Shown here: positions 54,480-62,032 of the stretch, in pieces
How the letters are laid out: the number at the start of each line of letters is the position of its first letter
Numbering within the stretch: the stretch's first letter is position 1
Assembly (NCBI RefSeq): GCF_000737715.1
Contig: NZ_JPRN01000009.1
Location: 124,001-188,000 of the forward strand
Source: Chryseobacterium sp. JM1
GTDB taxonomy: Bacteria > Bacteroidota > Bacteroidia > Flavobacteriales > Weeksellaceae
DNA: 64,000 nt
Direction: 5' to 3'
Made by a program: the position numbers and the translations under genes
The notes under the pieces: generated by a model
Database searches by the model: none
Seen by the model: the letters and a program-made list of their open reading frames with translations, nothing else
Told to the model about the DNA's origin: nothing

Positions 54480-54840
54480 AAATTAATCACAGATGGCACG
54501 GATTTTCACAGATGTTTGCGTTTTACTAAGCCGTATGTAAACAAAAAATATCAGTCACAAAAGTTTTCTTGAAACACTTAAGTTTATTTAAAGTTTAAAG
54601 TTCTATTGCAAAAAAGTACACTTAAGTCTTTGTAAAAATCTCTGATTTTTTTTTACCATAACAGGGAAATCTGCCTGATCTTTTTAATCAGCGGGAGAAA
54701 AAATTCAAACCATTAAGATTTCTGTTAAGCTTTTAAGAATATTAAGTTTGAGCTTCGCTTTAAGACGTACAGCTTAAAAATCATTTGATTGTGTCTTCAC
54801 TAACCTTACATTTTTCATTAATCTTAATGTTTAAAAAAGT
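54480..54840. repeat. Composite repeat: relative of the 5.8-kb unit followed by MITE-like copy 3
   Basis: Bases 54480-54660 resemble the unit at 5834-6161 (CACAGATG, CACAAAAGTTTT, CACTTAAGT). Bases 54664-54840 then give a third copy of the CATTAAGAT-bounded element (AAACCATTAAGATTT ... ATCTTAATGTTTAAAAAAGT). Adjacent placement of two repeat families suggests this gap is a hot spot. No gene is supported in 53952-54962. Confidence 0.65.
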
Positions 54841-54962
54841 GTTAGATTAAAATCTTTTCCATCAGCTAAATTTGCAGGAGTGATTTTATAAACTGTTAAA
54901 AAGGAATCAGGGGAAAGCTTGTCTTCAGGACTGGTTATTCCCCCTGATTCCTGTATTGTTGT

Positions 54963-55400
54963 TTAGTTTTCCCGGCACGCACATTCGTGATGCTCGTTGA
55001 TATATTCTATAGATTCCATGCATATTTCCTTCAGTACGGAGGTATCAATATCGGACAGTTTTTTCACGTAGATACAGGCTTTGCTCATTTTGAATTTACC
55101 CAGATGAGCAATTAAGGTTTTACTCTTTTCGGTCTCAGAATAAACGTAGAGCGAAAACGCAGCTTTTCTCGGTGAAAATCCAAGAATAGGAGCATCACCT
55201 TCGTGTCCGCTGGTGTATTTGTAGTGGTAATTCCCGAATCCTATAATTGAAGGTCCCCACATTTTGGGTTCAAAGCCGGACCATTCCTGCATCAGTTCTA
55301 TAAGGCGGAAACTGTCTGCTTTCTTTTGTTCGCTGTCAGCATAGGAGTTGATGAAATCTGCTACATCTGCTCCCGTGTAGTTCGTTTTGGTCTTTGCCAT
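54963..55400 (-). CDS. DUF1801-domain protein
   Basis: A 145-residue cytosolic protein with the DUF1801 pattern: ADVADFINSYADSEQKKADSF near the start, WGPSIIGFGNYHYKY (about 57-71), GFSPRKAAFSLYV (about 83-96) and LGKFKMSKACIYVK (about 106-119). The fold (YdhG-like) is known but its biochemical role is not. It starts 15 bases after the DUF2200 stop and is probably the last gene of the operon that begins at 58856. Confidence 0.88.
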   Translation of the reverse strand: MAKTKTNYTGADVADFINSYADSEQKKADSFRLIELMQEWSGFEPKMWGPSIIGFGNYHYKYTSGHEGDAPILGFSPRKAAFSLYVYSETEKSKTLIAHLGKFKMSKACIYVKKLSDIDTSVLKEICMESIEYINEHHECACREN

Positions 55401-55415
55401 CGTTCCGGATTTTGA

Positions 55416-55778
55416 TTACTGTCTTAAAATCTTTTCCATCTTTTTACCTTTCGCCAGTTCATCAATCAGTTTATCCAGATATCTGGCCTGTTTGGTCAGC
55501 GGGGTTTCGATTTCCTCTATTTTGTAGCCGCAAATGGTGCCTGTTATTAAATGCGCATTGGGATTCAGTTTCGCATTCTTGAAAAATGTTTCAAAAGTCA
55601 CTTTCTCGTCGATAAGTTCCTGCAGCTTTTGGGTATCAAATCCCGTCAGCCACTCTATCACCTGATGAAGCTCTTCAATGGTTCTGCCCTTAGTTTCCAC
55701 CTTCTTGATGTAGTGTGGATAAACGGACGCGAATATCATTTTGGCAATACGCTGATCGTGTTCAGGGGTTGTTTTCAT
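55416..55778 (-). CDS. DUF2200 family protein
   Basis: A 120-residue cytosolic protein matching DUF2200: DQRIAKMIFASVYPHYIKKVE (in outline), RTIEELHQVIEWLTGF (about 36-51), then NPNAHLITGTICGYKIEEI and a helical C-terminus. Function unknown. It lies 52 bases after the class A beta-lactamase gene and 15 before DUF1801, on the same strand. Confidence 0.88.
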   Translation of the reverse strand: MKTTPEHDQRIAKMIFASVYPHYIKKVETKGRTIEELHQVIEWLTGFDTQKLQELIDEKVTFETFFKNAKLNPNAHLITGTICGYKIEEIETPLTKQARYLDKLIDELAKGKKMEKILRQ

Positions 55779-55830
55779 ATCCTGATTTTTATTAAAGAAA
55801 TTTACTTATTAATTCCAATACTTGAGCAAT

Positions 55831-56715
55831 TTATTTCGTCATAAAATTCCAGGTAGCTTTGGTTAGGTCTGCTATTATCTTTTCGGTGTCTTCTCTTTTT
55901 TCTGTTATATTTTTTAAATAAATTGAAATAATAAAGTGCTTTCCGTTCGGAAGTTTTACAATTCCCACATCATTCATGGCAACTCGTAAATTATTTTCAT
56001 TGGTTGATGAAATCCCTGTTCTGTGTGCCAGTTCTGTTCCTTCGGGAAGTCCTGCTTTCATCCACGTCAGTCCTCTGGAAGTTTCCACCATAATCTGATA
56101 GAGGTATTGGGTCGTGGCTTTTTTCAGCACTTTTCCTTTGTAGAATTTCTCCAGCAGATCAGTGGTTGCCAAAGGTGTTGTTGTATTGATATACAGGTTT
56201 TTCCATATCCGCATTTCCTCTTCGTTTACTTTGATCACAAAATCTTTGATTCCCTGACGGTTGATGAATTTCTGAACGGTTTCAGGACCTCCGATTAATT
56301 TCAGAAGAATATCACATCCGTTGTTATCACTGTGTGAAACGGTATATCTCAGCAACTGATCTATGGTGAGGTACATGTTTCCATTGGGATATTCATCTTT
56401 TATCGGGCTCCAGGTATCCTGCTGTAAATCTTCCTTTTTAATGAATACTTTCTGTGCTAATGAGATCTTTCCTTTATCCACCAGATTTAACGTAGCCAAA
56501 GCAATATGAAATTTGAAAACACTCATCATTGGAGCATCCAAGTGACCGTTAATACTCAGGGTATCTTTGTCTTCAATATTTTTTATGGATATTCCAACGG
56601 TTGCATTTTTGGTAGAAATAATTTGTTTGAGCTCTTTACTGAGATCATCTATATTTTGGGCCAATGCCTGAGCCGAAAAGAGGAAGGTCAGGCAAACGAA
56701 TACTATTTTTTTCAT
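55831..56715 (-). CDS. Class A beta-lactamase, subclass A2-like (CGA/CIA/CME group)
   Basis: A 294-residue periplasmic enzyme with signal peptide (to about ALAQ20). Active-site motifs: SVFK (Ser65, Lys68), SDN (129-131, the SDN loop) and an omega-loop region with EEE at 165-167 standing for the general-base Glu. The usual KTG is HRTG (231-234), that is Arg for Lys. DAPMMSVFKFHIALATL and HSDNNGCDILL are typical of the extended-spectrum subclass A2 enzymes intrinsic to Chryseobacterium and relatives. Substrate profile is not readable from sequence. It follows a serine hydrolase gene by six bases and lies in a probable six-gene operon. Confidence 0.9.
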   Translation of the reverse strand: MKKIVFVCLTFLFSAQALAQNIDDLSKELKQIISTKNATVGISIKNIEDKDTLSINGHLDAPMMSVFKFHIALATLNLVDKGKISLAQKVFIKKEDLQQDTWSPIKDEYPNGNMYLTIDQLLRYTVSHSDNNGCDILLKLIGGPETVQKFINRQGIKDFVIKVNEEEMRIWKNLYINTTTPLATTDLLEKFYKGKVLKKATTQYLYQIMVETSRGLTWMKAGLPEGTELAHRTGISSTNENNLRVAMNDVGIVKLPNGKHFIISIYLKNITEKREDTEKIIADLTKATWNFMTK

Positions 56716-56721
56716 TGGATT

Positions 56722-57777
56722 CTATTTCAAAAATTGACTTTCTCTCACAATTTTTCTGACTTGCTGCTCAAAATAATAAGCAATATCAAAATTTTCATTG
56801 GCTATATTTTCCATGATGACTACACTTGTTTTTGTTTTTGGATAATACAAATTCACCGCTGTAAAGCCTTCACCCGGATGAAAACCTGTGTGCCCAATTT
56901 CTTTAATGCTGTCTTTATCATTAATTCTCAAACCATAGCCATAGCCAATCGGTTTTTCGCCGAAAACCTGGTGACCGTTTGTTATTGCGTAGCTGGTCAT
57001 CAGCTGACAGGTTGCGGGTTTCAGTAGTTTTCCGTTGTGCAGAGATTCGTTCCATTTTGCGAGATCAGATGCAGTCACAATTAAATGACTTCCAAAATAA
57101 TTTTCTGCATTGAAACCCGACTGCTCATTGAGTTTGACAGTCCCGTCTTTTCGGATGGTGTGCCCTTTTGTTAAGAATTTGCTACTCGCTTCATTCGGGT
57201 AATAACTGTCATTCATCTTACATCTTTTGAACAAAGCTGTTACCAGTTCCTGAAAACTTTTCCCACTCTGCTTTTCCAAAATCTGCCCTGCCACAAAATA
57301 TCCGACATTGGAATAGCTGAAATCGGTTCCCGGTTTAAACTTCAATGGTTTGTCCATATTATCGCTGTTTAGACCCGAAGTGTGATTGAGTAAATGATGA
57401 ACGGTAACGGTATCTGCCCATGAATATTTAAAATCTGGCAAATATTTGCGGATGGGCACATTCATATCAATTTTCCCTTTTTCCACTTCCTGTAAGACCA
57501 ATGTAGCTGTAATCTGCTTGGCAATCGACATGGTTGAGAATTTGTCAGAAACTTTCAGAGGCGTTTTTGTATTGAAATCCGCAAAGCCATGCGCCTGCGC
57601 GTATTTTGTTTTTCCGTTTTGCTGAATGTAAACGACTCCGTTAAAACTCCTTGGATTTGTGATCTTCAGCAGGCTGTCGATTTTTGCTGAATAGTCGTCT
57701 TTTTGCTGTGCAGATGAGTGGCAGCCCGTCAGGAAAACGGTCGCTGCAATGAATGTCAGTTTAAAAATGTGTTTCAT
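56722..57777 (-). CDS. Serine hydrolase lipoprotein, class C beta-lactamase family
   Basis: A 351-residue lipoprotein (lipobox LTGC, Cys19) with SIAK (Ser84, Lys87), YSN (in FSYSNVGYF) and HTG (in EIGHTGFHPG) as the three active-site motifs of the family. Likely a periplasmic esterase or D-amino-acid peptidase; the HTG motif is closer to class C beta-lactamases and PBPs than in the other two serine hydrolases here. It ends six bases before the class A beta-lactamase start, so both are co-expressed. Confidence 0.88.
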   Translation of the reverse strand: MKHIFKLTFIAATVFLTGCHSSAQQKDDYSAKIDSLLKITNPRSFNGVVYIQQNGKTKYAQAHGFADFNTKTPLKVSDKFSTMSIAKQITATLVLQEVEKGKIDMNVPIRKYLPDFKYSWADTVTVHHLLNHTSGLNSDNMDKPLKFKPGTDFSYSNVGYFVAGQILEKQSGKSFQELVTALFKRCKMNDSYYPNEASSKFLTKGHTIRKDGTVKLNEQSGFNAENYFGSHLIVTASDLAKWNESLHNGKLLKPATCQLMTSYAITNGHQVFGEKPIGYGYGLRINDKDSIKEIGHTGFHPGEGFTAVNLYYPKTKTSVVIMENIANENFDIAYYFEQQVRKIVRESQFLK

Positions 57778-57843
57778 TGATATTTTGTTACCGCGTTGGT
57801 TTTTGTTTTTTTTAAAATGATTTATAATAGCCAGATTTGTCTA

Positions 57844-58362
57844 TTATTTTTTTACTTTTTTTAATGCGTCAAGATACTTCTTCTTTACCCCATTATCTTC
57901 TTCTTTTTCGCATAATATTTCAATTTCCGGCAACAGCTTTTCATTGTTTCCAGTTTTTAATTTCAGTATTTCAGACAGTGCATAAGCTGTGGCCCAGCGA
58001 ACCACCGTTCCTTTGTTTTCCGCATTCTGCAAAAGATGAGGAATCGCTTTGCCAAGTTGGTCCGGGAAAAGCTTTGCTACATTTCCGATCACTTTTGCAC
58101 TTTCCCACTTGACTCTGGGTTCTTCGTCTTTTAATGTGCCGGTAACGTACTCTAAAACACTTTCATCAGCAATGGCCGGATCTTTTTTAGTGGCATACTC
58201 TACGGCTTCAATGCAGGTTGCTTTGTCTGTCGCTTTTTGTTGTTCAGCATAGGCCAATAATTCTTCAACTGGTAACTCTTTTTTGATCAGCCATTCTCCG
58301 ATGGTTGAAACTTTACCTTTAGCCTTAATGGTTTTGTCCTGAAATACCTGTTCTATCGTCAT
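57844..58362 (-). CDS. HEAT-repeat protein
   Basis: A 172-residue cytosolic helical protein with about four HEAT-like repeats from residue 45 on (DKATCIEAVEYATKKDP, EPRVKWESAKVIGNVAKLFP, GTVVRWATAYALSEILKL), ending in a Lys-rich tail. HEAT repeats usually bind other proteins; no enzyme motif is seen. Second gene of the operon, 11 bases after the acetyltransferase stop and 66 before the serine hydrolase. Confidence 0.85.
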   Translation of the reverse strand: MTIEQVFQDKTIKAKGKVSTIGEWLIKKELPVEELLAYAEQQKATDKATCIEAVEYATKKDPAIADESVLEYVTGTLKDEEPRVKWESAKVIGNVAKLFPDQLGKAIPHLLQNAENKGTVVRWATAYALSEILKLKTGNNEKLLPEIEILCEKEEDNGVKKKYLDALKKVKK

Positions 58363-58373
58363 ATCTTAAATTG

Positions 58374-58856
58374 TCAAATGAGTTTGTATATCAATTCTTC
58401 TATTTCCACTTGCCGTGCATTGGCAAAAAAATGATCCGTCCCGATTTTGATGAAACCGTTGTTCTCCAACACTTTTTGTGATCCCCAATTATCAAATGCA
58501 ACCCGCCCAAAAATAGGTCTGGCAGTTTCAATGGTCAGAAATTTTTCAAGTGCGGCTGTTGCAATTCCTTTTCTCCAGAGATTTTTATCGATCAGATAGG
58601 TAATTTCGGCGTCGCCTTCCCGTTCAAATTTCGCAACACTTCCTACGATCACATCGTCCATAAGAATTGTCTGATTATTGATAGTCGGATCGTTCAGATG
58701 CTTGGTGTACTTGGTCAGATAAGCGGTTTTGTCCGTAGGATTTTCAGGGGTGAATGCAGCCATGTAGATGGCATCTTTATCAAGCTGGAACTGAAAGAAG
58801 TGCTCTAAGTCGGATGCTTCCGTTGGTCTGAGTTGTATGTTGGGTTTAGGATTCAT
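58374..58856 (-). CDS. GNAT-family N-acetyltransferase (RimJ/RimL-like)
   Basis: A 160-residue GNAT protein opening IQLRPTEASDLEHFFQFQ, with acetyl-CoA segment LWRKGIATAALEKFL (about 89-103, R-x-G-x-A) and SQKVLENNGFIKIG (about 125-138), the usual family end. Acceptor unknown. A consensus promoter (58893-58922) makes it the first gene of a probable operon running to 54963. Confidence 0.87.
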   Translation of the reverse strand: MNPKPNIQLRPTEASDLEHFFQFQLDKDAIYMAAFTPENPTDKTAYLTKYTKHLNDPTINNQTILMDDVIVGSVAKFEREGDAEITYLIDKNLWRKGIATAALEKFLTIETARPIFGRVAFDNWGSQKVLENNGFIKIGTDHFFANARQVEIEELIYKLI

Positions 58857-58892
58857 GATCAGGTTTTTGCTTTTTACAAAATTCTATTTTTT

Positions 58893-58922
58893 CAAACATA
58901 TTTCTTAAAAATAATAGGTCAA
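58893..58922 (-). promoter_or_regulatory. Promoter of the GNAT / beta-lactamase operon
   Basis: Minus-strand TATGTTTG (58893-58900) with TTG (58920-58922) 19 bases upstream. The predicted leader before 58856 is about 30 bases. Confidence 0.5.
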
Positions 58923-59077
58923 TTTTAAGTCAGGCATCAAAAAAACACACAACAAATTGTTTTTCAATTATTTAAGCGCCATACAAAAATATAACAGATT
59001 AGCAGGAATTTATAAAAACAAATTGAATCTTAGTATGATCTTCTGACCTATTCCTTATTTTTGCAAGGAATTAAACA

Positions 59078-59797
59078 ATGGTCACTTTATTCAACAGCAT
59101 GAGCAATACATTTTCTGGCAACAGTCAAATTGAAGTGGTTTCTTCTTTTTCCGAACTTATTAACACCAATTTTAAGGGCGCTATGAATGCCGTTTGCTGG
59201 CATAGAAATTTAACCGGAGATTTTAAAGAAATTGTTTCTCAACTTCAATTAAAAGAGAATGTTACAGAAGTGTTTATTGAAGACCTTTTAGCCCTGCAAT
59301 TATCAGAGAAAGGAAATCTGGCAAGGGAAACCATCCTAAGTGATTTGCAGTTACTGACCGATTTCGGAGCACTGCCTTCTCTCAATTTACTGAAACATTA
59401 TGAACGGGATGAAGAGCTGGGTTTTATTTCAACCGATGTATATTCTTATCATGTAGACCGTTCGCCTGTTGGCACCAATACTTTTTTATGCACCTATCAT
59501 GGTACTGCCAGTGATATTTTGCCCAATGATCAGGTGGAGCAAAAGGTTTTGATTCCGGAGATCCGGGAAAAGCTTAAAGCACTACACGACGGGCTGGAAG
59601 AGGAATTTGAAGACTTTCTGAAAGAGTATTTCTTTGATCTTCATTATCAGCCTAAGCCTAATGCAGAACCTGTGAATTTAGAAAAAGGACATCTTTGGAA
59701 AATCGCAGTGGATCATCCGGAACAGCAAGCTTTACCCTGTGTTCATAGGGCTCCTGTGGAAAATGATGGGGAGTATAGGTTGCTGCTGATTTGTTAA
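59078..59797 (+). CDS. DUF1826 family protein
   Basis: A 239-residue cytosolic protein. DVYSYHVDRSPVGTNTFLCTYHG (about 126-148, in outline) matches the DUF1826 core pattern of His-x-Asp/Arg followed by LLCTYxG, and the C-terminal VHRAPVENDGEYRLLL matches the closing HRSP...RLLL motif. Family function is unknown; in proteobacteria members sit near zinc-regulated genes. A -7 box TATTTTTG at 59056-59063 precedes the gene. Start could also be the Met eight codons on. Confidence 0.75.
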   Translation: MVTLFNSMSNTFSGNSQIEVVSSFSELINTNFKGAMNAVCWHRNLTGDFKEIVSQLQLKENVTEVFIEDLLALQLSEKGNLARETILSDLQLLTDFGALPSLNLLKHYERDEELGFISTDVYSYHVDRSPVGTNTFLCTYHGTASDILPNDQVEQKVLIPEIREKLKALHDGLEEEFEDFLKEYFFDLHYQPKPNAEPVNLEKGHLWKIAVDHPEQQALPCVHRAPVENDGEYRLLLIC

Positions 59798-59887
59798 ATA
59801 GTTACTTCTTCAATGAAAACTGTTTTGCTTGCATCGCTGTATAATTTTTGGTAAATTGATGTACATTAAAAATAAATATTGAACTAC

Positions 59888-60358
59888 ATGTCTGATACCG
59901 TTATATTGTCTGAAGGAGCAGAATTTAACCACGTTATAAAAGAGGTTTCAAAATACATCCACCTTTATGTAATGGCCTTTGAAAAGGAAGAACGTCCCCT
60001 TACACGCATCGATAAACGTGAAAAAATGTACGGTGGAAACGGAACGGTTTATATGATCCAGATGTTCGATCAGAATGAACTGGCGAATAATCGTCTTGCT
60101 GCTTACATGGTTCTGTTGAATAAAGGTGATGAATCCGGATTTCACACCCACAATCAGAGAAACGAACAGGAACTGTATGTCGTAGTGCATGGAACCGGAG
60201 AATACCGTGAAAGAAACGGAACCCAGGGACCGGAACGCAAAAAAGCGCTTCAAAAGGGCGATATTACAGCGATTAGTTCCATAGGGTATCATTCTATTGA
60301 GAATACTGGGGATGAGCCTTTGATTATGTTTGTGATTACGAGTTATAATAAGGTGTAA
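59888..60358 (+). CDS. Cupin-domain protein
   Basis: About 156 residues from ATG 59888 (a TTG at 59879 would add three residues). The cupin core has GFHTHNQRNEQELYVVVHG (His, His and Glu as metal ligands), then GEYRERNG and KGDITAISSIGYHSIENTG, where the last His completes the metal site. A single-domain cupin may be an isomerase, dioxygenase or sensor; nothing decides. It lies 90 bases after DUF1826 on the same strand and is followed by a terminator. Confidence 0.85.
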   Translation: MSDTVILSEGAEFNHVIKEVSKYIHLYVMAFEKEERPLTRIDKREKMYGGNGTVYMIQMFDQNELANNRLAAYMVLLNKGDESGFHTHNQRNEQELYVVVHGTGEYRERNGTQGPERKKALQKGDITAISSIGYHSIENTGDEPLIMFVITSYNKV

Positions 60359-60367
60359 GACTGATAT

Positions 60368-60397
60368 AAAAAAGGCAAGATATAACTCGCCTTTTTT
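60368..60397 (+). terminator. Terminator of the cupin gene
   Basis: AAAAAAGGC (60368-60376) pairs with GCCTTTTTT (60389-60397) around a 12-base loop, ten bases after the stop. The rest of the gap 60359-60858 is AT-rich; a 64-codon frame at 60514-60708 has no supporting signal. Confidence 0.75.
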
Positions 60398-60811
60398 ACT
60401 ATTTTTTTGAATTTAAAAGACAATTATTTCCCAACACAAAAAGTAATTAAGACTAAAAATCAATACTTTACAATTTTAAGATACAAATCTTATCAAAACA
60501 GTTCAAATTATGGTTGAAATTTTTGGGATTATTTAATATAGATATTTTCCATCATTTTATTACAATAGTGCACATAACATCAACTCTTAATATTTATTCA
60601 AGGAATCCTTCTCCAGTTCTCTTAAATCCACCTCATCCCTCTAATTTAATTTTTTTTCTTATTCAAGCGCATCTTTTAGTAATTTTACCATTGTATAATT
60701 TTTTTTAAATATTTCAAGCGGAAGCACAACAAAAAACTGTAATACTCTGTAATAGAAAAAATTTAATTCCAATATTATTTACTTCAACTCTCATTTTAAA
60801 ATTTATTCAAT

Positions 60812-60836
60812 AAAAAAACCGCCTCTAGGGCAGTTT
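60812..60836 (-). terminator. Terminator of the 60859-63400 operon
   Basis: On the minus strand AAACTGCC (60829-60836) pairs with GGCGGTTT (60816-60823) with one G-U pair and a 5-base loop, followed by T (plus-strand A at 60812-60818). It sits 22 bases after the last stop of the operon. Confidence 0.75.
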
Positions 60837-60858
60837 AAGTTTATTGTTAAGCTTTTCA

Positions 60859-61437
60859 CTATTGTTTAGTAAAAACTAAGTTTTCTGTCTCTGGTAAATA
60901 AATATTGTAGTCTAAATTTGGAGGGCAGTTAATATCATCTCTGGTTGATGTCCCAGGATAATAGCTCCAATAAAACTCTGTATTATTAATTTTTTTAAAA
61001 GTGATTTCTCCTTTTCCTACACTACAGTTTCCTCCAGCATATACAAGATTAATCTCATTATTACCATTGAGATTTATTGCAGCACTCATTATAATGTTCC
61101 TAACATTTTCATTTAGCGCATAAGAATTATTTAGTGTACTTTGAATTACATTCCCACTTAAATCTTTTATCTCAAATTTTACAATTAATATATCTTGAAA
61201 AAAATCTTTACCCCAAGCTTTATATGGTCTTTTAATTTCTTTGAAAATTGATAGACGAATAATTTTATTTTGAAAGTTAGAATCCCAATTTCCAACATAA
61301 TTATCTAACTCATTATTAATATCTTTAAAATATGAATTATTGGGCGCATCATAATCAGATGTATTTAATGAAAATGTTTGTTGTGCCTTACAAGAAAACA
61401 CAACAATGATTCCTAATATATTGAATATGTTTCTCAC
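60859..61437 (-). CDS. Small secreted protein, DUF6705-like, tandem paralogue 2
   Basis: A 192-residue exported protein (signal to FSCKAQQ). It begins with GTG at 61437, overlapping the TAG stop of its paralogue by one base (TAGTG), so translation is coupled. The mature part shares with the upstream gene the pattern NELD/APFVG, YAGGNCSVGKGEITFKK, and the ending LPETxNLVFTKQ. It resembles what is annotated as DUF6705 in Chryseobacterium. Function unknown. The two genes clearly arose by tandem duplication. Confidence 0.75.
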   Translation of the reverse strand: MRNIFNILGIIVVFSCKAQQTFSLNTSDYDAPNNSYFKDINNELDNYVGNWDSNFQNKIIRLSIFKEIKRPYKAWGKDFFQDILIVKFEIKDLSGNVIQSTLNNSYALNENVRNIIMSAAINLNGNNEINLVYAGGNCSVGKGEITFKKINNTEFYWSYYPGTSTRDDINCPPNLDYNIYLPETENLVFTKQ

Positions 61438-62021
61438 TATTGTTTAGTAAATACTAAATTTTTCGTTTCAGGTAGATAAATTTTTATATCGGTACCTGTT
61501 GGACATCTATTCTCATCTAGTACAATATCATTTGGAAGGTACTCCCATGAAACTTGTGTAGAGTTTAATTTCTTTAATGTAATTTTTCCCCAGCCTACAC
61601 CGCAATTTGTTCCTCCATAATGGAATTTCACTATAGTGCCACCAGCAGTAGGCCATTGACTATAAATAGTATGATTATATTGGTTAGGTTCAAAATTCAT
61701 GTTTTGAGTATCTTGCAAAATAACTCCTGTAGAATTTTTAATAATATATCTTATAGATAGCACGTCTATATAGATGTTTTTATCAATGAAATTAAAGAGT
61801 TTATGATCTTCTTTAGTGATTATTAGTGTGATCTGTTTCTCATTGTAATTTGCTAAATATTTACCTACAAATGGAGCTAACTCATTATTAGTATCCTGTA
61901 AGTATGATAAATTAGGAGCATTCTCTACAGCCGTTCGAAGCGGTAATATTTGTTGTCCTTTACACAGAAGGCTAAATATTAAACTGACTGTTATTAATAT
62001 TTTAAGATTTATTATTTTCAT
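61437..62021 (-). CDS. Small secreted protein, DUF6705-like, tandem paralogue 1
   Basis: About 194 residues from ATG 62021 (MKIINLKILITVS, signal to LLCKGQQ); an ATG at 62039 would overlap the upstream stop. Shares YGGTNCGVGWGKITLKK and LPETKNLVFTKQ with the next gene. The G-rich Cys-containing loop is a conserved family feature. It follows a JAMM-like lipoprotein by 11 bases; an accessory or immunity role toward that protein is possible but unproven. Confidence 0.75.
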   Translation of the reverse strand: MKIINLKILITVSLIFSLLCKGQQILPLRTAVENAPNLSYLQDTNNELAPFVGKYLANYNEKQITLIITKEDHKLFNFIDKNIYIDVLSIRYIIKNSTGVILQDTQNMNFEPNQYNHTIYSQWPTAGGTIVKFHYGGTNCGVGWGKITLKKLNSTQVSWEYLPNDIVLDENRCPTGTDIKIYLPETKNLVFTKQ

Positions 62022-62032
62022 TTTTAATTTAA

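Noticed and set aside
38224..54840. CRISPR-like repeats
   Set aside because: Repeats are long, few, scattered and without equal spacers; no cas genes.
60514..60708. 64-codon plus-strand gene
   Set aside because: AT-rich gap between two terminators, no signal, no promoter, low-complexity peptide.
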